Shown here: piece after piece, positions 37,501 to 49,469 of the stretch | Layout of the letters: each line of letters begins with the position of its first letter | Numbering within the stretch: the stretch's first letter is position 1 | Source: Paragorgia papillata | Lineage: Eukaryota; Cnidaria; Anthozoa; Scleralcyonacea; Coralliidae | Length of the DNA stretch: 64,000 bases | Assembly: GCA_035771165.1 (NCBI GenBank) | Contig: JAWNZC010000354.1 | Coordinates: forward strand, 1,475,001 to 1,539,000 | Reading direction: 5' to 3' | Made by a program: the position numbers and the translations under genes | The notes under the pieces: generated by a model | Told to the model about the DNA's origin: nothing | Seen by the model: only the letters and a program-made list of their open reading frames with translations | The model's database searches: none

Positions 37501-37660
37501 ACCGACATTCGCAAGTGCTTTCCCTTTTCGCGAAATTCGGTTAATGCGTTTTTGAATGGTGTTAAAATGATTTCAACCAGAAGAAAACTAGATTAGTTAG
37601 TTTCAGGACTGGGCACAGTCTAAGGTATAATTACCTTAAATAACCTTGCTCTGCTATCTG
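34525..37660. other. No gene recognised; small palindromes
   Basis: A short 'aacctcgtaccc' / 'gggtacgaggtt' palindrome lies at 35119-35164 (also at 57.33 kb). The palindromic element at 35205-35415 is listed separately. Short open frames at 34614, 35793, 36321 and 36582 show no domain or splice context that would make them exons. Confidence 0.45.
35208..35412. mobile_element. Palindromic MITE, TTTTACACGGGGC ends
   Basis: The arms start GGGCCTTTTACACGGGGC and end GCCCCGTATAAAATACGC, with inverted 'aataagccggggcttaaata'-type interior and 'gcgaacagctcgtataaa' subterminals. A target duplication is not clear. Confidence 0.75.
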
Positions 37661-37661
37661 A

Positions 37662-37734
37662 GTTCTAGTGGCCCAATGGTTAGAGCGTTTGGCTAGCATT
37701 CAGAAGGTTGCGGGTTCGAGTCCCGCTTAGAGCT
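37662..37734 (+). tRNA. tRNA-like gene, anticodon AGC (Ala by anticodon)
   Basis: A 73-nt full cloverleaf: acceptor GTTCTAG/TTAGAGC (with wobbles), D arm GCCC/GAGC with one mismatch, anticodon stem TTTGG/TCAGA, loop CTAGCAT with AGC at 37695-37697, and a perfect five-pair T stem GCGGG/CCCGC with loop TTCGAGT. A box (TGGCCCAATGG) and B box (GGTTCGAGTCC) are intact, and a T5 run at 37740-37744 can terminate RNA polymerase III. Pair 3:70 is U-A, not the G-U expected of tRNA-Ala, so the isotype is doubtful. It could be a diverged tRNA copy. Confidence 0.7.
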
Positions 37735-37744
37735 CAGAGTTTTT

Positions 37745-38385
37745 CTGAGTATTACTAACTAACACAGCGTGTACAGCAAACGACTGACAATTATTAAAAC
37801 TAGATTAGTTTGAATTCTGATTTCGTAGACACTTAAATCACGACATTCGAAAACAATAATATTAAGAATATTACTTTGAGGATTTTCAATAGCAAAAATT
37901 CTGCCGAGAATCAAAATTCGGTCGTCTGATCAACGCTGCGATGTTTAAACTAAGTTTTAACGACTACCAAAAGACTATTTTCGTTGAACAAGTGTGTTTC
38001 GATACTATGCATTTGCATAATCGACGAGTGACGAACTAATTGATTTGAATATAGTACTCCTGATACCGCGTAAATAAATGTTACTTCAGTTGGGGGCGCA
38101 TTGAAAAGTTATTTAGCGTCTATGCGGTACAAGTGTTTATGTGACAAGTGACGGAAAATTCGACTTTCGGAAGTGACAACATAAAAGGTTTGCTATGAAA
38201 ATGGTCGGCATGGTTGTCTTTTGACTGTAAACACAACACGTCTTATATTATTAATCGAGCCATCGTTATTAATTAGCGATTGAAGATCAAAATGGCAGCT
38301 ATTCAGTTGTCTTTAGAAACAAATCACATTCTGCACGTCATTCCAATAGAGAAAAACATCATTCATGGTCACGCGAAGATATGGA
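37745..38385. other. No recognisable gene
   Basis: AT-rich with no exon-like or repeat structure that I can support. Confidence 0.4.
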
Positions 38386-38389
38386 ATTC

Positions 38390-38655
38390 TATTTTTTATT
38401 ATATAAAATAGAGTGTTTTGTTGATGTTTCTGACACTAATAAAAACGATAATCTCACATGTGTGATTATTTATGATAATCTCGCATGTGTCGATTATCCT
38501 GAAACGTATTAGTGTAAGTTTACTGCTCTGTTTATTTAATAAACAGAACAATACACGAATGCTTGGAAATATGAAATTTATTTCTCGTTAACACTCGAAA
38601 TAAATGTCATATTTCCGTGCATCCATGCATGCATTATTCTCTATATAAACTTTAG
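38390..38655. mobile_element. Palindromic element E1, locus B (inverted)
   Basis: The blocks 'tattatataaaatagagtgt', 'gataatctcacatgtgtg' and 'gcttggaaatatgaaattta' occur in the reverse order and orientation of 30689-31012. Confidence 0.7.
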
Positions 38656-38696
38656 TGTGATACAGAATTTTCGACCACTGAGAAAAAATACGTATT

Positions 38697-39166
38697 TAAA
38701 GTGCATATATATAACCCCAAATTTTTTATCATCTAAATACGTTATACCTTTGGCAAAGTAGTTGAAATATTTTTTAGATTGGAGTAACCTTTATTGCTTT
38801 AGTAGAGATTTTTGTTTTCAAAATGGTAATGAGATGACGCCAAAGTAGTCATCATTATTATCTATACGATATTTATTTGCATGAGTGACATGACCCAATT
38901 CTCCATTAATGGTGTGTTTGAACAACATGTTCCACATTGTATGAGTTTTTCCACAAAAATTCTCAGGTAGTTTATCTTGCCAAAAAGAGAAAGAAAGCCA
39001 AATGCCTACATAGACGTCATCTCATTACCATACTAGAAATGCGAATCGCCAAAAAACATTGAAGAATAGCTCCAATCAAAAAAATATTTCACTGAACAAC
39101 TGTTTGTTCCATGTAGAACGTATTCAGATGATAAAATATTTGGGTTTATATATGCACCTTAAGCCT
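38697..39166. mobile_element. Palindromic element E2, locus B
   Basis: Matches 31013-31482: 'caaaatggtaatgagatgac', 'gcctacatagacgtcatctc' and a terminal 'gggtttatatatgcacctta'. It follows E1 as at locus A. Confidence 0.75.
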
Positions 39167-39285
39167 TAGACTATATAGAGTACGTGCAGTACTGAAAGGG
39201 TTAAAAGAGATATAGGTCAACCTTTAACTGCAGCACTCTTCTTTTAAACTGATCGGAAAGTTGTAAGTTTGGTTCTCGTATCTAA

Positions 39286-39445
39286 GGGGGCTTTCCATTT
39301 ACACGGTTAGACCGGTCAGTCCGGTTAAATGGAACACGATTCGTTTGAGACTTAGGACGGTCAGACTGAAAAATTTGGTCCTAATCAAAAGCAAGTCCAT
39401 TCTGGCCAGACTGACCGGTCTAACCTTGTCAATTGGAAAGCGCCC
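39286..39445. mobile_element. 160-bp PIF/Harbinger-like MITE, copy 1
   Basis: Ends GGGGGCTTTCCATTTACACG and GGAAAGCGCCC, with inverted 'gaccggtcagtccgg' arms and a perfect TAA duplication (39283-39285, 39446-39448). Confidence 0.88.
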
Positions 39446-39478
39446 TAAGACTCGGGAATATTTCAGACCATATCTTTC

Positions 39479-39579
39479 TTAACTCTTTCCTGTCCGAATT
39501 GGTCTTTAGTATTTTATTCTGGCTAACGCCAGACGATTTTATTCACCTCTGGAGAAGCCCTCGGACAGGAATGAGTTAA
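39479..39579 (-). mobile_element. TTAA-flanked MITE, reverse copy
   Basis: TTAA at both ends (39479-39482 and 39576-39579), inverted 'ctctttcctgtccga' and 'tcggacaggaatgag' arms, and core TCTGGCTAACGCCAGA. Confidence 0.88.
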
Positions 39580-39584
39580 AACGC

Positions 39585-41490
39585 TTCTTCGAATTTTTCC
39601 ACTAGCCGAGGTAGCTTAATTCTAACCTTTAAGGTTAGTCGTAACGAGACATGAGTGGTTGATTTGGCGCCAAACGCCAATCTTTATCTACACTGAAGGC
39701 TGTTTAGCACGCCTTATATAGAGTGCCTCCGCTGGCTTTGTGCGGTGATCGGAAATGTCCTAGGCCAAACGCCCACGTATTTTCCTATTCATTTTTCACC
39801 GCAAAATCGTTGACTAACAACGCCAAAAAATCTCGTGTTTATCGACTTACCGTTATGTGTGACTCAAACACGGTAAATTATGCGCTTACTTTAATTTTTA
39901 CTATTTTTAATTAATACCTTAACATGCCACGTACGTTTACGCTGTCCCACCTATCAGGTATGATTTATGGTTTGGTCAATATCAATGACAGACAGGGAGA
40001 TAACCGTTCACGAGTCTTTTCTCCCATCCTAGTAACCGCTGACCTTTTTTTCTAATTTGATTGTTCTAATTGTGGGCGCGGCTGAGCCCACTGACCTAAA
40101 AGATTTATCCCGGACATTAAGGACAGCGGTCGCTCCCATGAGGGAAATGATCCATATTTTCACTATCTGTGTATGGTAATCCCGCAGTCTAGTTATATAT
40201 ATAGGTTAATTTCCTTTTAATTATTCTCTTATTTAATTATGTCTAAACCATTAATCGGATTCGAGTAATCGCTTTGGGCAAAGGCAGTTCCATCCTCAGA
40301 AAACCGATAGTGCTTTCACATAGATACTATGAAGCTGACTCTTTCATTTATAGCCTTTAGTTTGTCGACCCCTTTGGCGCCAAGAAATGCTGTTTGCTTC
40401 AATTCGGGAGGTGTCCGCTTAAAAGAGGGCCGTAAATATAGTGATTTAATAGCAGCTTGATTGGGTTGCGACTCAAACATCCTGTGCATGCACTTACGAA
40501 AGGTTTGACTGCAGCTGAGTCGTTTTGCTTTTTATGTCCGGCTTTTAGTGTCAACACCTTTAATGTGCGCCATTAGCACCAACGTTAACAGTTAATAAAG
40601 TATGTGTCGGTATTAGTGAAGGATACTTATCACTTTTGACGTTATCTCATCCTGGATAGAATTTCCGCACTTGGAAGCAATATTAAAATAGTTTCTGAAA
40701 TATAGGCGCAACTCAAAGCTGAGTAAACATTAAACAATGCGAATCCTGAGATTACTCCTAAATGAATGTCACCGCAGCTGTAAAACGCGGACTTCATGAT
40801 AAACAGAGTGAAAGTTGTAAAACACAGACACCGAAAATCGTTGAATGTTAAGTATTAATCTTTGCTGTTTATGGTGGAAGCGTATATAAGTATTCATTTT
40901 TTACTACATAATTTTCCTGACTTCAAGTGCGACTTGCGTCACAAAAAATAATTATCCGTATTGCGCACTGACCAAGTCACAGGTCACTTTTTCTCGCAAC
41001 TGCAAGTAACAGAACAGCATTCCGACAATTCTCTTCTTATAATCTGGATTCCATGGAATGCGTAAACAACCAAAACAAAACAAGTCGAGGAAAACTTGGT
41101 AATTGACTTGATTTATCAATTTCTATCTTCATCCCGCCTTAACGTCCCAATTGTTGGTCCGGTAAATGCAGTCACGACCCATGGAACAGGAAATTTTGCC
41201 GGCGCAATTTTTGCCGCGACGTAGAAATTTGTTGCCAAACCAATTTTTCACGCGACTTAAAAATCACACGCTATAGAGAGTACAGTTGAAGTATATTTTT
41301 TGCGACCCAAGTTGCACAAGAAAAATCTACATGTAAAAGGCCTTAATTGTTGGATTTATTTGTTGTGCGTTTGCACTTTGATGTCACTTCTCGAAGAACA
41401 TGTCGTGCGTTGGCATGTATGTGACGTGTGTGGCATGTGTGTGATGTGTGCGACGTTCCCACTTGTTGTTAATCGGTCCAAAATGAGTTA
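39585..41490. other. No recognisable gene
   Basis: Only short unsupported open frames. No tandem or inverted structure that I can delimit. Confidence 0.4.
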
Positions 41491-42527
41491 GACGGCCGGC
41501 CAACCTCGATAAAAGTGTCTCAAAAACACCGTTGATGGCATTTTTTGTTACAAGCAGGCAACCATGCCAGATCGTATCGGATAGTATATACTTTGAACGT
41601 GAGGTGGGTTGCCAGCCATAAGTTTGAATTTATATACTAAAATTTATGGTTTTTTAAAAACACATTGGAATGGATGGGATTTCTGTGGAGTCACGCAAAC
41701 TACGTTGGTGTTCTATTTTGAATGGCTCACTTCAGAATGCATCCAATCAGCGTGCGTGAAGTTATGATTAACCTAATTCGCATAACTCAAAATGATAAAC
41801 AAACAAGAAATATGGCGTAAATACACCTAAATATAACACTTCGAAGAAAAGCTACAACAACATAAGCTTGCAAAGAATCAGAAATTTATTGGATCTGGCA
41901 GCTACAGGAAAGTCTCATATTCGTAAATTACCTCGTTTTATTTTGATAATTTGCCGATACCGCCATGCATCTACTGTTATAAAGCTGAGCTTTTATACTA
42001 CAGTGTAGTGTTACTTATATTGTTCCTTAGACATTTAACTCACCGGTTCTGGCGGTTCAACAGTGCTATCTTGTGATACACGAAAGGCAACCGGTCTAGT
42101 CATCTTGATCAATGTCTAAGCTACATTTCTATGGTGGTTGCCTACTTGTAACAAAAAGTTGGCTGCTTGTTATGGCTGTTCTTCGAAGTGTTATATTTAG
42201 GTGAATTTGCGCCATGTTTCTTGTTTGTTTATCATTGTGAGTTATGCGAATTAGAATAATTAAAACTTCACGCACGCTGATTGGATGCATTCTGAATTTA
42301 GCAATTCAAATAAAACACAAACGTATATTAGACGGCTCTTTACAGATATCCCATCCATCACATTGTACTTTAAAAAAGCTCTATATTTTAGTATATAAAT
42401 CAATAATTACAGATGGCAACCCCCCTCACCTTCAAAGTATGCACTATTCGATACGATTTGGCATGGTTGCCTGCTTGTAACAAAAAATGCCATCAAAAGT
42501 AATATTTTGAAGGCTTGGCCGGCCGTC
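41491..42527. mobile_element. 1,037-bp foldback element
   Basis: Terminal GACGGCCGGCCAA and TTGGCCGGCCGTC. The two halves are inverted copies over most of their length: 'tgttacaagcaggcaaccat' at 41547 pairs with 42463-42482, and 'ctgattggatgcattctga' at 42278 pairs with 41733-41751. Left flank TTA, right flank TTT, so at best an imperfect 3-bp duplication. There is no transposase. Confidence 0.85.
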
Positions 42528-42529
42528 TT

Positions 42530-45500
42530 TATATTCCATGTGTTGGCGAAATTGACGATGAAAATTCTAGAAATTTGAATCACAGACTGTATACAATATG
42601 AATTATGGATAATTCTGAAACAGTATGCATATAGTTATTGCTATTGTGCTTATTAAATATTGGTTGATAGTCAAGAAACTGCACCTACTCTACTCGGTCA
42701 CGGGCTCACGATACCCTACTGTATTTATTATAAGTGTTCGCACGATGTTATCTTCCATTGTGAGTGTATAAATGCGGACCTTGAGGCAATATTCTCTGGA
42801 TGTTGTCCAGTGTGTGTGTGGGAAACAGGAAGATAGACGCGCGCGATCTGGCGAATATTTAATGTATGTAAAGGTCCAAAGAGCTTCGAGGACTATCATG
42901 AATCACATGTATAATCTAGTTCACCTTCGGATATCGTTCGCGCAACGGATGTACGAGATACATGCATGTTGGCCTCAGAAACAGCAAAATCTGCGAAGGT
43001 TAACTAACGATGGTCGAGAGATAAAACTAATGACATGTCAATCGAGATTGACGCAATCCATGCAAGAATAGATACCGCAAAAGCTTGATTGGACTTCCTT
43101 CTAAATTTAGCGAGGCTGTTTTCTCTTTTACTAAACCGCTTTTATCTTTGGGACAGAAAGAGTTCGAGGTCCGTTGTATGCTGAACAAGGATCACTTTTG
43201 TGCTGCGAAATCTGTAAGTTTAGTCTATATACTCTAGTGCGAATAACATTCATTCGGCAGTTCTTAATGTACATGAGTATTGTTTTGATAGTCAGATATG
43301 AGAAGAAAGGAAACTTGTTTTAGTCTTTTGTATTGAAGTTTTGTTTGCTTTGGGTAAATAACTCGCTTTATATTAAGATTATATTATTGATGTTAAATAC
43401 TTTCTTACCGAAGTGTTCTACTTTGCAATCTTTGTTCTGGGTGGTAAACAAAATTGTTTTGTTGCTTGATGGGATTTTGTCGAGATTTGGATAACGCGAC
43501 TTCAGTGGCCAGACAGGTTGAGATAACTTCTTCTCTTCTGTTCGTTGTTTTCTTCTTTGTTCTACTTTCTCTCTTCTTTTTTTCTGTTTAAAGACTGAAC
43601 TACAGCCTAGCAGGATTTGGCTGAATGAAACCGTACTTTAAATTGACTGAAACTGCGCGCGGATTTAAAAGGGGAAAAAACAGCTAAAAAGTTCCCTCTA
43701 AGTGGGCCCTTCATTTGTTTACACTTTAGGCGCTAAATTGATAAAAGAATAACAGAAAAATTGCGAAGGTAAACGAATCTTAATCCGATGTTAGGTATAG
43801 ATTGTACTTGTGTTCAGTTGTAATCTATATAGTATGTAGTGTCTATAGTCACTATTGGCGGTTCGTCATTGAATATTATTCTTGGCGGTTTAAATTTTTG
43901 CATCATGACACCGCAAACGTTTGTGATCTGCTATGATGACTGTCATTCCCCACAGTGATCGAAATTTCTCGGGCACTACTTCGAACCACATTCTTTAGTT
44001 TTGGCCAGATCTCGCGCAAAATATATTACATCATGCAATCCACATCATGCACATATATCTGACTATCCCTACTTGAGAATATACATTTTTCACCAGTTTT
44101 CTCAGTTTCGTAATGCATAACATTTTGTTTCAGAGTCACATACATCGCTACTGATAACATATCTGGTCTTCAGTACACACAATTTGTTTGCGAGTTTTTA
44201 CGTAAACATTTAAGTACAAGTATGTACAAGTATTTCAGACATGAAAGTTTGTGCCATCTCACCCATTTCTGGCGGTAATGTCAGCCGCAAAAGACTAGAA
44301 AAGTGTCTCACTTTCAAAATTGATACCATTCATCCTCACGGACTCAACGAACGTTTTTCTTTTATTTAACACCTCTGAAGACGTTATTTCTGTTCAGCAA
44401 GGGCGGACATAAACAGCGTTTTCACTTTATTAATTTATCTATTTTTACTCTCGCTCATCCTTTTTACACCCCCTCCTTTTTACTCATCGACGGTATGAAT
44501 AGCAAATGTCTTTCGCATCTCATTATCTATTTGTTATTGTTATTTTGCTTTGATTGGCTTATTTTTTGCATCTCATTATCAATTTGTTATTGTCATTTTT
44601 ATCTGATTGGCTTATTTTTGGTCACATGATTACCTTTCGTATATAAGCTCATTGTTTGTTTACACTCTTTACGTTTCTCTCTGACGAAGGGCCTTCGCTC
44701 GAAACGTTAGATTCCTACGTTCTCTGTTTCGGCAGTATATCTAAACTTACTATATTTCGATTGATGCTCCTACACTGCCTACGCAGCACGCTACATTTTT
44801 TTTAAAATTATGTGTTATGTGTTCTGGCGATGAACGCATCGTTCGTGGTAATGCCTGTTAATTAGCACCATTATGGTGTTGACATAATTACTTGTCGATG
44901 TTTCGAATTGGCAATCATTACGTCATCCCGTCAGGCTTTGCGAAACTGATGCGTGCCAAAACTCTGATCAAGTTGTTTGAAGTGAAGTGTTCTTTCTTGG
45001 ACGTGTTCAGTGTGTTCACAGACGTAGTTACTGTTCAGTAATTTCGCTGGCAGGTGTCTTGATCTTATGTACGCTTACAATCGCTGCATGATTAAACATG
45101 ATCGTGCTGTGTTGGTATTTAACACCCGAAGGGACTCGACATATGAACGCTGTGTGCATGGAAATACGTTAAATACAGGCAATCGTGTTTTGTGTATTGC
45201 GAATTGTGTTTTCTATCGGAGAATTAGATTGTGTTTGGACTATTTTCTGTGACCAATGATGTGATTGCAGCTGCGAGTTTGCAGTAGCCCGAATGAACGC
45301 CTGAACAGGCGTCTTGTTCATAAACGACCACCTCTGTTGTGGTTGCAACCATTTCTTTGTGAATTTTTATGGTTTAAATTCATACCGGTCGAAATTTTCA
45401 CATTTTGATTTTTGTTTAATATGATGCATGGTCTTTCAGCTTATACCACTAGAGAGCTAGAGGCATCATTTTACACAATCCGACGCCAACCTTTATCAAA

Positions 45501-45600
45501 ACGTGTCGCTTTACAGTCGTAAAAAATATTTCTATTATATACATTACATCGGTTGAAAAGCAGTACGGGTCCAAATTTGATTTTGTTTACATGCCAGACT
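42530..45600. other. No recognisable gene
   Basis: Nothing is supportable except a dispersed-repeat copy at 44680-44800, listed separately. Confidence 0.4.
44680..44800. repeat. Dispersed repeat with GACGAAGGGCCTTCG
   Basis: 'ctctgacgaagggccttcgc' and 'gaaacgttagattcctacgt' are followed by 'ctacactgcctacgcagcac'. It is the longest clear copy of this family. Confidence 0.65.
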
Positions 45601-45604
45601 GCAT

Positions 45605-46711
45605 GGGAGGGTGTTTACATTAGGCCGGCCTGAATTCAGGTAAGATTAGCTTTAGGTCGGGTGGCCCGACTGGGAGGGTGTTTACATTAGGCCGGCCTGA
45701 GTTCAGGTAAGATTAGCTTTAGGTCGGGTGGTCCGACTGGGAGGGTGTTAACATTAGGCCGGCCTGAGTTCAGGTAAGATTAGCTTTAGGTCGGGTGGCC
45801 CGACTGGGAGGGTGTTTACATTAGGCCGGCCTGAGTTCAGGTAAGATTAGCTTTAGGTCGGGTGCCCGACTGGGAGGGTGTTTACATTAGGCCGGCCTGA
45901 ATTCAGGTAATATTAGCTTTAGGTCGCGTGCCCGACTGGGAGGGTGTTTACATTAGGCCGGCCTGAATTCAGGTAAGATTAGCTTTAGGTCGCGTGCCCG
46001 ACTGGGAGGGTGTTTACATTAGGCCGGCCTGAATTCAGGAAAGACTACCTTTGCACTGATCTCGAAATAAAACTGGATAGTGCAACCTATTGTCCACTGG
46101 TTCATAAAATGAAGCCAGCTAAACAAAAGAAATCCGTAATTACTAAGGGACCAAACATGCTGAAAAATGTCTTTATGTCTTCTTAAAACGTCTTCTGTAC
46201 CAAAAAAGACTATTGAACTATATTTTCTTTCAAAGATTCAGCATCTCATTCAACAAAATGTTTATATCGGTGCCAGAATACGCTAGAAAGACCATCACTT
46301 GGTCCCTTAGTAATGGGTGACTTCCGGCTTCATTTCGTAAACAATAGATGCTTAATCCAGTTTTATTTCGAGATCAGTGGTCGGGTGTTGTGTTTTCTGG
46401 ATCAAATACAAGACTTCAAGCCGAGCGATCGCCGGGTTGATTTTCCACCCGACCCAAAGCTAATCTTACCTGAACTCAGGCCGGCCTAATGTAAACACCC
46501 TCCCAGTCGGGCACCCGACCTAAAGCTAATCTTTCCTGAACTCAGGCCGGCCTAATGTAAACACCCTCCCAGTCGGGCACCCGACCTAAAGCTAATCTTA
46601 CCTGAATTCAGGCCGGCCTAATGTAAACACCCTCCCAGTCGGGCCACCCGACCTAAAGCTAATCTTACCTGAATTCAGGCCGGCCTAATGTAAACACCCT
46701 CCCAGTCGGGC
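45605..46711. mobile_element. Foldback element with tandem-repeat arms
   Basis: The left arm is seven head-to-tail ~67-bp units ('gtgtttacattaggccggcc', 'gctttaggtcgggtg'). The right arm is four units of the same sequence inverted. The spacer (46040-46440) is itself palindromic, with arms near 46056-46077 and 46357-46378. The outer ends are GGGAGGGTGTTTACATTAGG and its reverse complement. Long inverted arms made of tandem repeats are the hallmark of FB/Galileo-type foldback transposons. No transposase is present. Confidence 0.88.
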
Positions 46712-46719
46712 AAAGGAAA

Positions 46720-47750
46720 GACTATTTTTAAAATGGGTACAAGGTACTTGTCTTGTCTTCATCTATCAACGTATAAAACGCCGATAGACGCTAAACTCTT
46801 CAAAGCTCTTAAGACTGTCTGTGGCCAAACAGTCGTTGTATTAAAAGACTGTTTCCGAGTTGGCTTTTGTACTAGAATGTATAGTGGTCTAACGGCTTAC
46901 CTGTGAACAAAGGTTAGTTACGGTTATGACAATTGTATTGACGGTCTTGTTGGTCATCCGAGAAGTGGCAAGGCCACGATCAGCCAATAATAGCTCAGTC
47001 ACATGACCGAGATTTTAGCAACCTTGTTTTTCAACATGGCTCGTGCCTCATGGGTCTCCGCAAAATATAGTTCTTTTGTTTTGTCATAAAACGTTTTTGG
47101 TCATTTTAATGCTTGTAGACTTGCGAATATATTTATTTGTATATATTAAACCAGTAAATCTTCGCCCTCAGATGTGCCAATCCTTCGGGTTTCTTATTTC
47201 CTTACTAATAGACAAAGCATGCTTCTTGGCACTTCTTTAATAATGCAAAACGAATGTGCGTGTTTGTCTCAGTTGAGTTGGGTTTGCACTTGGCGTAAAT
47301 TGTTGCCCGCTCGACTTTTTTCTTTTGTTTTGCACGTTTCTATGTGGAACGAATTCAACGAAAACTATTCAATTAATTTGTACAATACGAAAATCAAGTG
47401 CGACATTTTACACTGTTGCGCAGTTTGAGCTGGTTTTCGTCTGGGCGTAAAATATGTCGCGCGCTCAACTTTTCTATTGACAGTATTGTAATGAATATGA
47501 ATAATACTTTTCTACTTCGCTCCATATGGAAAAAGACAAAAAAATGGAACGCGCAATATTTTACGCTTAGTGGAAATACTGCTTAATTGTCATGTAGTAT
47601 TAGTATGCATAAACAACGCGTCATGCAAGATCGAGAACCAGTCTGCTAGTACTGAATTTTATTTCAGTGATAACCAATAAACGGTTATTTAGGCAATTTT
47701 ATATAGAACAAGGAGAATAAATAAGGTGCTTTGACAGTAATCATGGGCAA
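46720..47750. other. No recognisable gene
   Basis: AT-rich with short open frames (47043-47586) that have no domain. Confidence 0.4.
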
Positions 47751-47755
47751 ACTTG

Positions 47756-47915
47756 GGGGGCTTTCCATTTACACGGTTAGACCCGTCAGTCCGGTTAAAT
47801 GGAACACGATTCGTTTGAGACTTAGGACGGTCAGACTGGAAAATTTGGTCCTAATCAAAAGCAAATCCATTCTGGCCAGACTGACCGGTCTAACCTTGTA
47901 AATCGGAAAGCGCCG
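47756..47915. mobile_element. 160-bp PIF/Harbinger-like MITE, copy 2
   Basis: Same length and sequence as the copy at 39286, with a TTG duplication on both sides (47753-47755 and 47916-47918). Confidence 0.88.
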
Positions 47916-47919
47916 TTGG

Positions 47920-49040
47920 ATGGAGTGGACAAGAGGGGTGTCATGGGCCGGAGTATAGGCTAAAGGTTTTCGTCCCATGCATCTGAGGCAGCACTTCACT
48001 TGCGATGGTAACTTCTAGTTATAATATTCTCATCGATCTCAAATATTTTGACATTGCGTTTTTACCGCCCTTTAAACGTGTTCCAGAACTTAATTGCTTG
48101 TTTATGTTGGGCGAAAGCGGTGAATGACGAGAGTGTTGAATCTGTTGTCGGTGGGAAGAAGCACTTGAGAACGTTTTTAAAGAGCATAGATTATAAACTA
48201 GAAGTTACTATTGCAAGGGAATTAGTGCTGCCTCAAAAGCCATGGGAAGCCTAATTTTTTATAAAAATTTCAAAAATGAACCCTGGGATTGATTATATAA
48301 ATTGTAACAGACATACTGAAGTAGTACGTGCACATTTTTTCAATTCTTTTAATTATATTTCAATACAGCAGACTTAAATTACAAATAACTATCACTTAAT
48401 GTATCAGAATATAATTGGCAAGGCTTTTGACTGCATACACAGTATACTATACATTTAATTAAGAATACTTTGACGATTTAGAAAAGCAGGTATATATTAT
48501 ACTGTTTCTCGCCAAGAAACGGTTCTACGAAGAAAGTGGAACATCAAACGAAGGAGTTTATTGCAAAATGTTTACTATCGATTTTCCGGGGCGCAATCTT
48601 AAAATGAATATAGAAGAGCCCAGTTCAATACTATGATATGAAAACCCATAATAAATATAAAAAGATTAAGGAGAATTTATTAAACGTTTTGTCACTAACG
48701 TATATATAGTTGACTCCCAAAAGAATCGTTTTTCTTGAAATTTGTTTTTTGAAAGTTTATAATCCTTTGAATTCCGCTATGAGGGATTAAAAAATCCATT
48801 TGTTCGATCGATTAAAAAAGGGATTTCATCACTTGATGAATACAGCGATAAAGCGGATTTATTTAATTAATTTTTAATTAAGATCAGGGCGTTAAAGGTA
48901 AACTATCGTGGGCGCAAATTCTAAATTTCAACCTGAGGCCAAAATTCATTTTTTTATTTATAACTATTTTTTATACCGCATTAACTTATCAGTCAGGATA
49001 AAAGAACAGATGCATGTGTATATGCATGCTAGCTTGGATA
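47920..49040. other. No recognisable gene
   Basis: AT-rich with no supported exon or repeat. Confidence 0.4.
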
Positions 49041-49049
49041 TGGGAATTG

Positions 49050-49390
49050 GGTTTCTCAAACTCATTAATAATTCATGAATTATCGTAGCCAATCCATGAA
49101 CGTATACCACATCACATGCACGAGTCTTGATACCCAATTAAAACCTGCAGGGAAACTTCCTAGTCAACTGGATCACATTTCTTAATCTGCATATTAAAAT
49201 CAGTGAAGAAATCACCGCAAATCGCGATGCGAATACTCGTTTGAGAAGCAAGATCAAACACTCGTTTATCGTGTTTCATCACAAAACAATAAAAACCTCG
49301 GGGCTACGCCCTCGGTTTTCATTTGTTTTCTCGTGTTTGGAACCCCTGATGAAACACTCAAACTCGTCTATTACACTTAATAAATTTCAT
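49050..49390. repeat. Dispersed hairpin repeat, CTCGG family
   Basis: Contains 'ctcattaataattcatga' and, further on, the core 'cctcggggctacgccctcgg' between inverted 'gtgtttcatcacaaaac' and 'gttttcatttgttttctcg' type arms. The middle may hold unrelated sequence. Confidence 0.5.
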
Positions 49391-49394
49391 ATCT

Positions 49395-49396
<2 letters not shown>

Positions 49397-49465
<69 letters not shown>
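49397..49465. repeat. (TA)n microsatellite
   Basis: Uninterrupted TA dinucleotide run of about 34 units. Confidence 0.97.
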
Positions 49466-49468
<3 letters not shown>

Positions 49469-49469
49469 C

